Positions 13,101-25,100 of a stretch of DNA of 64,000 nt are shown here, in pieces (position 1 is the first letter of the stretch; each line of letters opens with the position of its first letter). A model generated the notes under the pieces. The model saw nothing but the letters and a program-made list of their open reading frames with translations, made no database searches and was not told the DNA's origin. Source of the DNA: Anseranas semipalmata (Eukaryota; Chordata; Aves; Anseriformes; Anseranatidae). Position numbers and translations under genes: made by a program. The DNA is taken from contig VXAA01000610.1 in assembly GCA_013399115.1 (NCBI GenBank), positions 67,698-131,697 of the forward strand, given 5' to 3'.

Positions 13101-16100
13101 TGATGGTGAAATTAATAGCCAGGTGGTCTGCCCGAGCTGACCAAGTGCGCCATGGTGGACTCCATGTGCTGAGAATCAAGATGATGTTGACAGTAATACC
13201 ATATATCTAATGGGAAGGTTTCTGAGCATGGGAGGGTTATCATTTATACTGTTAAAATACTAGAACAGTTTCTGCCATGGTTTTGGCTTCTGTGCACTAA
13301 AGCTCTCCCATATAGCACAGGGCAAGGACCATTCTGAAATTTATGGTGGCTTAGATATAGCCACCCTGTTTTGGATGCTGGCAATTTAAAGGTATGAACA
13401 TGGCCAGACTACACTCATTGTTCTTTGTTGCCAAAGAACAGGCCTTGGTGCTGTTTATTTCGCTAGGGATAGATACAGTTGATGAGTTTCAGGTGAAAAT
13501 GAGGGATAGAAGGTGGTATCTTGGGTTAATTTCGCCTGCTGTGTGCCTACTGTGTGGGTCCTGAGGTGTAAGTAGCTTTAAATCCAGTCAGGTAGGGTTT
13601 TGAGAAATGGAAGGAAGCGTGTCAGAGTTAGGGGTGTAAATCCTTCTCCCCACTCCTGTTCATACACAAACAGGGGAGGAAAGGTGTGGGGGAACATGAG
13701 AACAGTCTGGGACCTCAGAGTGAGAGAAATGAGAGGTAACTTCTTGGAAGGAGTTAAGTTCTCTGAGTCACCCTCTGATTTAAGACTCTGACAAGCTGAA
13801 ATTTATGGAGACAAATGATATTTTTTGAAGTGTTTGCACTGAATCTGCAAGATGGAGTTTTCATTATTTAGGTGGCATTACTTAGATTGATGTATCGAGA
13901 CAAACCTTTTGTCTTATTGCAGTGTGCAACATTTCTAAAAGAATTAACATCAAAAATTATTTTTGATTCATGATTTATTGGAATAGCTTGTAAATACTCT
14001 AATAGTAGTTCTCTACTAATTAAAGTATGGTTAAAATGTGTTGGGCAGGGAATATGTAATGTTTCACATAAGTGGAGCTTAGGTTTGGAATTCCAGTCTT
14101 AAATTCATCTTGACATTGGAGCCCTGGCTGATTCCATGAGAATATGCATATAGAAAGATAAACAATTCCCTCCAGGAAATGAAGAAATGTATTAATAATG
14201 AATGGTCTAATAGGGATTAAGGTCATAAACTTTAGCAATATTATAGGGTAGAGGCAGAAAGAGCTTTCAGTGTAATCTTTCTGCGCCCACTTTCTACGTT
14301 TGTAGAGAAGACAGGCTGTTTCAGAACAGTTTTTAAAGGACTGGTGAAGTATGTGCTTGGTTTTTGACTACTATTTGGAATACAGTATTTGAGGCAAATC
14401 TTTTCATCAAACATGGAACCGTATTAGATGTTGTAGATGCACTTTCTTGCATCTGGTCGATTTTCATGTTTGTCTGACAAAAGGTAGGTCTGCTCTTTAC
14501 ATACCAAAATCTGCATTGTAACAGTCACAGAGGAACATCACTTGTCACCATTTGATAGGCTTAATGGTTTTGTTTGGTAGTTCTTAGTGTCTTTGTGGTG
14601 GTTGAATGGTGGATACTCTTGCAACCCCCTCTTCTTTTTTTGTTCTGCTTTTGCATAACTTACTTAAGATACTTAATATATAATCGAAGTATTTAGTATG
14701 ATGTATTCTATTCTTTGAAATACAGATCAAGAAATGCAGACTATGACCTTGTGATCGAATATCTTAACTAAGATATTAGATTGCTGACTTTATGGGAAAA
14801 GTTCTCTGTCTCCTCCTGACATGTCTTGAGGTACAAGTAAGGAAAATCTATTCAGCAGAATTACATAAATGCAATTTATTTATGTGCCTTATTTATGCAT
14901 AATAGTTACAAGTTTTGAGAACTTTTTATCCATTGGAACTAGGTGTCTGGAAATTACTTCACTGTAACAGAGAATTGGACAGATAATATTTCACTGCCTA
15001 GATTTAAAACCAAACAAAACAAAGTATGGGAGGGAATTAATTTATGACATTTATCTTTTGAAGTGGAGTGCTCATAAGAGAGCTTTGCAGTGCTTCAAGC
15101 AGCCATTTCTTATTCTTGTTGGGCTCTCTCCCTGCTGGAGTCTCACAAAGAGTTGCTGTTTCCGTTGCTGTAGGAAAGGAGAAGGATAAGGGCCATACAC
15201 GTAAAAGCTGAGTGCTCTCTCCAAGCGAGACACAAATTGTGTGGGAATTCCTAGACTTCATAGGTTTCAGATGACTCTGGGGATAACTCGTGTTCTGCTC
15301 GTCATCCCTGTAAATGGACTATTTCCTTAAGAGATAGTGACTTTAAAATATTCTGTTGCTTTCCAGACAATAACGAGAGCACTCAGTTGGCATCTCATCA
15401 AGCAAGTGGGCATGTTGGTTCCTGCTGCCCTCAGGAATCTGGTGCTTAGAAAGAACTGGAATGGACTTTTACCATCTGTTTGTTATAAGATGTAAAATTC
15501 CTGTGTTTCCACATATATTACCCAGAGATGTTCTAGGGCCATAGTGGAGTTTAAATTTTTCTATAGATACTTCCCTTCTGAGTAAATACTATTATTTTAT
15601 TTAGTTGTCCTAGTTATGTGATCTGCAACCTTTGGCAATGTGGCTTGAGGAGGCACAGTGAAAATGTAGAATGTAGGTAACTGAGAGCCTACACACTACT
15701 TTGTTAAAGATATATTTGTACACAGGAAAAATGTTATATTCCCCAAAAGTATTTGCAAGCAGGAGAGAACCTGGAGAGAGTATTGTAACTCATTACTGTG
15801 AAAGAGAGGTTCTTCCTCATTTAAAATAAAAACAAAACAAAAACACCCCCCCACATACCCCCTTTCGTGTCATTACAAGTGGTACAAAGGCAAGTCCGCT
15901 TGATACACCTGGGAGAATAAGCTGGAAAGCATACATGTATAAGAAGGCATAGTAATTATGAATAGGTTGCTAAGAAAAATGTAAGAATAGTGAAGTCTGT
16001 GTTCACTGTGAAGGGCTTTTTCTGGCTGTATTTCCACACCCCTCAATTTAGACACAAAAATGGAGGAGGAGAGTATTAAAAAGGTAATAAAAATGCTTAA

Positions 16101-19100
16101 GGCACTGTTGAATATAAAAGAAAGGTGTGCTTTCAAAATTCTGGCATTTCCCTGACTGGATGCCACTGAGGCCAAAGCGTAAAAGACGGATCTGTTTTCC
16201 TTGCTGCAAGATCAGCAAGGATTCGTGGTTCTCGACAGTCAGATCCTGGGGTGTGTTACAGCGCGTTCCTTCATCAAGATCTGTTCAGCAAATTTCCTTT
16301 CCTTTGCTCACCGTTATGTGAAGTGTAAGACTTGAGAGGGAGAATGCTAAGCTTGTGTTTAAGGACGCAGCCCTCTAAATTTGTCTCCAGGTTCTTGTTT
16401 GTACTTCAATATCGCTAACCAAGGGTGGAGAATTACGTTACTGCACTTACAATTGCAGCAGGCAGTAAATGCCTTTTGCTCATTAGTGAATGTTTCTTCT
16501 GATTTGTGCTGTCATTTATAATGTGTAAGCAATTTTTTTCTTCAGACAACTTTTCCAACCTTACAGTAAATAAGTAGCTGACAGGCTTTTAACAATGCAT
16601 AGCTCGAATTGTTATTTTCTTAAAATAGGATTCATATTTTTCTCCAAATCCCTCTTAATTCCTTGCAGATGTTTGTTGTGTTTTGCCACATCTCCAAATG
16701 GAAACACTTGATCCTTGAAAAGAGATAATGAAAGTTTAAAAAAAAAAACAAAAAAAACTCACACTAACAAAAGATTACCTACATATGGTAGCCTATTAAA
16801 GGAAGAGCAAAAACTCTTCACTTGCTCTCATAGTTTGTTCAAGACCCATGCTATCTGGAGCTAAGTTGGGGGAGAATGATGGGGATGATGGGGACAGGGT
16901 TGGAGAAGTATTCAAAGATTCAAGTTTTTTTTATAATTTCAACATCTGTGCGACACTCTTGTTTTCCTGTCCCTTCAAAAAATGGTTTGAAAACTGAGAG
17001 TGCTGATCCTCATTAATAGTGTAACATGAAACTGATGTGATTAAGCTGATGCAAGAACCCGAGATTATACTTTATTGCAGTTGCATTTTAATGTGACTGA
17101 AATTATTTTTCATTAAAGCTAAACAGAAATAAACTATGCCAAAGCTGAGATAAATATTAGCACATGACTTTTTAGCGTTTTAAAATAATATTTTACAACA
17201 GTGCATGTCTACATTGAGGAAAATGTTTTATTTTTTTCTTCCGTAAAGGTGCAACTGTCCCAGTATGGTACTTCCATGTGGCTTTGTTCCTTCTAGTGTG
17301 TATCATTATTTATGTGCACATAGTTCTCGAGAATGAGAACATTGGGAACATTTGGGATGTGTTGTAATGTACTTGCCAAACTCTCCAGACCAGCTAATTC
17401 CGTAGTGGTTCCTTTTCCTTGTATTTTACAGGTGTTTTTACACGTAAGCACCATTTTAAATGGTTGTCAGTGCTGCTACTAGCTTTGTAGCTAGGTGTGT
17501 ACGTAAAGCATGAGAGGTTCATAACGATCCTGGGGGGCTCACTAGAGGAGATACCTGTGCAGTGTTGTCCTGGAAGGGTTTCTGGGCTCAGACAGTGACC
17601 ACTGAGTGGTGTGTTGAAGAGTTTGAATGGAATCCTCTCAGCTCTGGAGAAGCGTGTTGCAGTATCTCTGTGGATGTCTCCTGCTCCTGATGAGTACTAG
17701 TCGGTAGCTGAGCAGTTTTGTCTTGATAGATAAACTCTCTGGGCTGGTGTTAGGCTCATTGTGTTGAGAAGTTATGGATGGCCTATGACATGAGAATAGG
17801 AAGTCAAAAGAAAGAGGAAACCTTTTCTTTACCCCCTTTCTGTGGATCAGTAAAGACTTCTGAGTGCAACCGGTACCTGGTCGATCAACAGTGGAAGACC
17901 CAGAAGTGATAAAGGGCATTGTGCTACACATCTGTGGTTCTGGGTTCTGTAGAAAAACTCCGCTCTGTTTCATGTAGTAAAAACAACTTTTTTATGATCC
18001 TTGAATGCAGTGTGATTATTCCTGCTATTGTGAAAGAACCAGTTGGCTCTGCTTATTTCTGAGGCTTTAACTGAACTCCTGGATAGGCAAAAAGGAGGTG
18101 CTCAGCTGTATTCTGATGGGCTGCAGAATGACAGGACGTGCATCTGGAAGGTGGTGGTGTATCAGCTATATACAGTAGGTAGATGAACTGACTGAATAGC
18201 TTTGGCAAGAAAAAATGACAGGCTAGATTTGATTAGTGGCATTCTGCTATACAAAGTACTTTGGTATAATGAGTGATGTGAATGTTGTTAGCGGGCTTTG
18301 TCATCTCTCCTTTTTGGTTGTTCCTGAATAGGCTGAACAGCACAGGTGCCAGCACAGATCTTGTGAACCTCCAGTGATGTCTGACTTCCACTGTAGGAAC
18401 TGATCAGTTAGTTTTACCCACCATTTCTGATCCTGAAAACCAATTATCTTGTCATGTAATGACCTTCCTTCCTATACTGTGGCTTCTTAATTTTCTGGAC
18501 TTTTTCATAAGCACGATAGGGTCTTTCTTATTCATGTATATGTACCCCTTAAGAAGGTTTCTAAGAGATATGTAAGGCAAAAATTTATTTTTCAGAAACT
18601 GTACTGTCTATTCTCAAGCACAACATATGTATTCATGTGTCAGCTAATGTTATTGATCCTTGCAATGTGTATTAATTTGTATACTGCAGATGTTAATTTT
18701 ATAGACCTTAGTTATGTGGAATTTATTAAAAAAAAAAAAAAAAAAGGCGGCATATTCACCACTCCACAACCTTTAGATGCCAGGGAAGTTCTCAGATGGA
18801 AAGTTGCTCACGGCTGCTAGCAGTTCCGTTCATCCTTGCGTTCCCTTGGAGCTCCTGTAGATATGAATGCCATCTTGTCTTGGTAATTCCCTTCTGTTTT
18901 GTTCAGTTCCATAACGTGTTGTGCAGCTCCTTGAAGTTGCAACAGTTCTTCTCACGAGTCCCCAGAAGAGTTCTGAGATGGGAACCCGCACAGTTTGTTC
19001 TGTGATGAACAGGGATAGGCAGAGTTCATGTAGCTTCTGTCCTATAGGCTTATCTTGCCTGAGAGTCTTTCTCACGCATTCGTTACCTGTTGGGTGTACA

Positions 19101-22100
19101 GAATCTTTGGGAAGTTTCTTGCTCCTGGAGCACTTAAAAGACAATTTGTTATTAGTATCTCAGTGCTTAAGGCACTTGCTAAGGATGCGGAAAATCTGGG
19201 TTCACTACCTTCCTCTGAAGGGAAGGATGATTGCCCGTTTCCTAACACAGTGGCTTAGTCACTGAACTGTTTTGAGGAGGGGTACCTACTCAAATATATA
19301 ATAACATATGAATAAATTAATTGTATTAATTAATTTTTCACTGAGTTGGACCTGGAATGCAGTTAGGGTTTTTTTTCCAGGAAATGGGTGAATCAGCTGG
19401 TGTCAGTGTCTGAATATTTACCAGTTCTGTGTGGAACAGAAGGGTATCAATGGAAGAAATAGAGGGGAAATTCCTTTTAGAACAATTCTATAACCTAGAA
19501 GTAAAGAAACAATTGTGGGAGGCCTTGGTTTAAATCTGTGATCAATGGTTAAAATAAATTTTAAATGGGATCATTTATCACTGAGTTAGTTAGGTTTCTC
19601 AGTATGTTCTCCTGCAAATGTGTAAGTACTTCTGTAAAGTTTCCGGAATACCCTGTGCTAGAATATCCTCTGTTACAGCAGTGGAAACACTTTCTGGGAA
19701 GATGAAGTAGTTGGATTTCAGTTTCCTTGAACAGCAAACTCAGATCTTTCATCTTACACTTCTTGGATTCTTTAATCCTCACATTTATGAATAAAAGGGA
19801 AGGGTGATAGTATCAATGCCTCAGAATAATTGTAAATCTTGCATTTGACTTTCCGTGTTTTACTCTAAAAATACTTGGAGGTGGAAGTCAGTATTTTTGA
19901 GTTTCGTTACATTTATTTTCAATTTTATTACTGAACCAAAAAATAAAATCAAAAAACCCAATCCAAATTCTAAGCAAAATTTGCCATGTTTGATAGGTGC
20001 ATTGCTGAGTTCAAATCTGAGTGGTGCGTTTTATAGGAGGACAAGTAGAAGGTTAATAATTTCTAAAATCTTTCCAGCAAGGTTCATCAGAGTTCTTCTA
20101 CTGGAGACCTTTAAATTACTCAGACTCCTTATGACTATGCATGTCAAAGCCAACACCTTAAGCCTGAACCAGATATCGATTAGTAGCTAGTTTAGGTCAG
20201 GCAGCACAAAGATAATAATAGGATGTATTTGAGAAATAACCACTTGTGCACAAACTGCAGTTTCCGAGTCGTTTTACTTTGCAACCCTGTGATATAGCCC
20301 AAACTGAAAATAACAACGCAAACAAAAGCATCAAGGTCTATCTGGAATTAAAAGAAAAGTTAGCAGCAAGTGATAAAAGTAATGCTTTGAAGAGATGCCG
20401 TCATTGAGAAATATGTGCTATGCTAATGGCAAGAAAAGCAGTGATTTTAAGTTAATTGGATTCAGCTTTTCTTTTAATACTGTTTGGTGTATGGAACAGG
20501 TTACCTAAAGGTGCAATTCTAAAATTCAGTAGAGATGTTCTCATGGAGAGCAGATAACCTTATGGAAATTACAACACATAATTCATCATAGTTAATGTAG
20601 GTTTGGACTAGCTGACTGGAAAGGTCTCATTCATGCAATTTGATAACAGGTTCCCATTGTCAGTAAAAATTTATTCAAAAAAGGGAGGTTATAGTAGCTT
20701 GTCACCTCTTTTCCATCTATGAATCAGTTTTTTGTTAAATGTCTAAAGTTTAATTTATGAGCATTTAAACATTTTAAAATGCACGTAGTTCTTAATTATC
20801 CATGGTAATAGTGTTAATATACTTTACTAAGATCTTTGAAATAATTTATAAGGTGTTTTTAGTACATCAACTTCTGTTCTAGAATTAAATTTCTTTTGTT
20901 CTGTATTCTTTACCTTATTTCTGGTGTGCTGTAGCACAAATCTCAAAATTGAGTAGCTTTAACTACACTATAGACATTTGCATTCTAAGGTAATTGAGGC
21001 ATTGATAACTGGTTAGACTTTTTTGTTTAAACTTTCTTTATGCTGTAGTGCTGTTCTTGGACTTGAAATACTAGAAAGACCTGGGTATTAGTCTTAGTTT
21101 GATATGATGTATTTGTGAGATCCTGATCGTCTTTGATTTCATGGACTCATGTTATTTTTCCACGCTACATTGTGTGCTGAATGCAGCATGGTCACTGGAG
21201 GGAGGAGTATTTACATAATGTTATGCTTTGCACTTGTTCTTTGTCCTCCTCCTTCAGTAGGAGATCCCATGCTTTATTTATTGTATTATGGCCGTACCTC
21301 ACTTGGAGACAGTTTGAACTGTTGCAGTGCTGGCAGTAACTAGCAGGAAGAAAAGTGTGAGAGAAACCTCCACTATGAATAATATGTTTTTCCATTCTAA
21401 AAGAAATGTAGTACCTAATCTGATGATACTCTGAGAAATGTTACCACAGACTGTCTGTCCTCCAGTTATAAGAAGTGTGTGATTTATCTAACATTTCACA
21501 GAACTTCTGCAGTACAGATAAGGGTGCAATCTAGTATAATGCCTAAAACCTATTTATTCACCTGAATTTGTGAGCTACTTCTTTCTTCTTTTCCGTCTCA
21601 TGCCTCATATGCTGTGCATGTTATAGCTAATAAGGCAGGAGCAGGTCAGAGTATGGTATCCTTCATTGCATAATCCTGATTAATCCATTCATCTGTGATT
21701 TGAATGAGGCATACTTTTTTTTTTTTTTTTAGAGAAAATGACACATAACATCATCATACTCCAAGGTATACGCACAAAGAGGCGAAGCTCAAGATTATAG
21801 GCAACTTTCTCTGTCACTTTCTAAATTGAGTGCTAGATTATTTTTAGCCTTAATGCTCCTGTAACACTGAGGCTGGTTTTATGTATGTAATAGCTTTGGC
21901 TTCTTAAAAAAAAAAAAAGTAAACTGTAACTGAATTTCAGGATTCTGCTTTTGTATGTGCATGTGTCAGTGTAGCTCTGCCTGTAGATGAGTCTTAAAAA
22001 CATTCAATAGCTCTGTCAAGGGTTCGAGTCTTACACTGCCTCCGTGCTCCCAGGGCAGAACAGCAGTGCTGTGCTGTGTGATTCTTCATGCCACCCGTGA

Positions 22101-25100
22101 TTTTGTAGACCTCCATCATTTCCTCTCTGTCACGTCATTTGCAGGCTGAAGAGTGCTGGTATAGGCAGTGCTGTCCCGTGCCTCTCATCGTTCCTGATGT
22201 GCTGCTGTGACTGCTTTTCAGTTCTAGCCTCATTTTTGAGATGAGGGGGTACAGAACTCCATGCAGTATTCATGATGGTTTTGTTCCCAAAAACATGGAG
22301 CCGTGAAAAATTTTTGAGAAGCAAGCTTTTTAGAACTTGTGCTACCCATGGGCTAAACCATTTTGGCTGCTTGTCAGAAAGAGGTTGGGAAAAAGTGATC
22401 CAAGGCAGATAGTTCGCTGGGGAAGTTGCATACCAAAGCACTGAAATTCAGCAAGGTTGTAAGAATGTAGAGCAGCAATCTCTGGTATCAAAGATCTGTA
22501 GCCTACAGCACAAGTGCCAACGACAGCATGTAAGAAAATCTGAATAATATGCATTTTCCACAATGTGATGTAGGTCTGACCTGCAGCGTTTTGAGGAGAG
22601 CGTGTGAGATGTACTTGCTGTCATCTCCTGGCTTTCTCTTGGTTCTGCGCTGATGCACAGGCAAGACACCACCGGTTAGGTGATTGGTAGTGTCTTGGTT
22701 TGCTCCGAGTTTCCACAATGACGTATGGTTTTTCATTTGAGAAACAAAAGTAGTCTTCTTACAGATTGCCCCTAAAAAGTGAAGTGTCAGGCAGCTTTAA
22801 TAACAGGTTTGCTGCCGTCTTTGTATATTGCTCCTTTATATGCTCTAAATCGCAAAGCAAGTTTTTAATTCTGTGTTTAATAGTTTTAGCTACTCTGAAA
22901 TAGACAATGAAGCTGCTTTTAAATGGTATCTATTGTTACTGTAGAGTTGTATCAAAATTAGTGAATATAATGAAAAATACAGTCCAGCTTTGTAATATAA
23001 CAACTTTTACCAAATAAGGGAAATTAAACTAATTTAATTTACTGTGTGTTGGCTGTTGTCACTATAATAAAAGTTATACCAGTATTTATGAAAATTTGCT
23101 ACCTCAGTAATTTAATCTACATAACAACCTAAGCTCATGTAGGGGCACAAAATTCAATATTACTTGTCTTGAAAAGACCAAGTTCTGTTTTTGAAGCTAT
23201 TTAAAATGCTACTCTGACAACAGCAGTTAGAAACAAGAATGCTAAAATTAACAATTTAGTCATGCTAATAGATTGTATTATGCAAGTAGGTTGTGAATTC
23301 TTAATTATATGGTTTTTAATAACCCATCTACTATTGGTTTTGTGTAGATCATCCTTTGCAGGCTGGAAGTGCCAAGTGCAGGATAACTCAGTGAATGATG
23401 TGGACTATTTCAGCTTCTTGTTTTCAACCCTTATAGGTAATCCATGTGAATGTCATAATTTAGAATTAACAAAATGAAGTTTGTTTTGTTAGTCAATTGC
23501 TGGATTTAATTTGGAATAAATGGTGTAGTAATTACTTCCTGAAAGTAATTCTAATCTTGCTGCTTGTTTTTGTTGTGGTATATCCTTTTTTCTCTTGATC
23601 TGATTTTTGACACTGTTTTTATGCTTTCAGTTGCCATTTGGGCTGAATATTTGCATGCTTTTTCTTGATGTCTAGCAGATTTCTCGTTAAAGTATGAGGA
23701 AAATCTAAATTCAGCATGTGGCTTGAATAAGAATTTTTCTTCTAGATTTAAATAAATGCCTTTTATTGGTTCATAACAATATAAATGAGTGCCTTTTGGA
23801 TTTCCTGTGGATGTACATGCACCATTAAAAACATTCCATCAGAATAAAGTAATCAAAGTACGTTGAAGTGAACTGCCCATGGTCGTCATGTGAACAGAAT
23901 TACTTCTGCTATATTCTTACTCGGATATAAAAATAGTTCTGTTCTGTGGTGATGTAAGTTTGGGAAGCTACAGTGGTTAAAATGGCATAACGTTACTTGG
24001 AAGTATTTTCCAGTGACTTGCCCTGTGGTAAAGAGAATCATTTGTAACGTTCAACAACTTTGCATTCAAAAATTACCTTTTCTTTATAAAACAGTGAAGA
24101 CAGCTATATTGATGATGCAGAAAATGAAAGTGAAAATGAAGTGACTGCTTTGGAGCAGTAATTCTGTTTCACCAAAGCATCTAATACCTGGCCAGAAATA
24201 ATTAGTCAGATGATTTTTTTTTTTTTTTGAAAACCCTGAGGCTGTATTAGAAAGTTCCTGAGTTACTGTGAACACCTACTGAATTTTCTTGCATTATATC
24301 TGTTTTTTTTCATTTTTTAAAGATATGTAAGTTGAAAATATAATGTGGGCTTTGTACTGTCTTGTATACCACATTATAGTTTAAACAGGTATTCCTTTGA
24401 TTTTTAAAATATTGATATTTTCTTTTGGAAATCAGAAGTTGTATTTTGATACACAGTTATGTGGACATAATTTAAAAGAATTTTTGTCAATGATGGTGTT
24501 AAAGTAGAACAGTGCTTGGCTTGTCTCGTGATGCTGTTGTACTGCTTCTTTTTCTCTAGGGTTTTCGAGAGAGGAGTTGACTAGTCTCCAGGGCATTAGA
24601 GGAAAACCACACATTAGCCAGACACAGCTTTCACCTGTCCGTCTTTACCTAACTGATCTGGACCAGTTTTTACACCACTGGGCTGTGACAGAGGTAATAC
24701 ATCAACACTAATTCTAAATGACAGCATTCAAACTCAAAATGCTCTCTATCCCTTTTCCACAGATGCCTAAAATATTGTCATGAGTTGGGAAAGAATGAAA
24801 AATATTATAGCTGTCAAACTGCTAATGTTTTCTTAAAGCCATCAGATAACATTTTGAAGGAAGCTGCTTTAAAAGGTGAATGTTCAGACGTGGTATGCAG
24901 AACAATGTTCATGGAAAAAATGGGTAGAAGCCTTGGTGGAAAATTCTTGAATGTCGATAAGCTTAAGACCAACATTTTGGTTTTTCAAAAATAAACTAGT
25001 TGTAAAAATATTAATTATGAAGAGTTTTCTTTGAGAAATTCCATTGTTAACTAAAAAACTCTTGCATTGAATGAGATTTTTACTTGGAAGTAATATTAAG

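Larger units (their letters stand above)
9763..23347 (+). other. TEX10 intron (13.6 kb)
   Basis: This is the largest intron in the window. It contains a decayed + strand CR1-like copy (11860-12280), two short perfect hairpins (10797-10818 and 12168-12191), two old - strand CR1/L3 fossils (18310-18570 and 22060-22330), a tRNA-derived SINE-like fossil (19149-19275), an 18-A run at 18728-18745 and T/A-runs near 21717 and 21905. Overlapping open frames near 18.8-19.3 kb and 22.1-22.7 kb coincide with these fossils and are not genes. The remainder shows no recognisable feature. Confidence 0.6.

Noticed and set aside
18728..18745. Poly-A run as the tail of a processed pseudogene
   Set aside because: The preceding sequence shows no coding resemblance and no target duplication.
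19149..19222. Functional tRNA gene
   Set aside because: The boxes are degenerate and no acceptor or anticodon stem pairing is evident.
18830..19265. Open frames of 104 and 114 codons on opposite strands
   Set aside because: They overlap each other and a SINE-like fossil, and have no domain or splice context.
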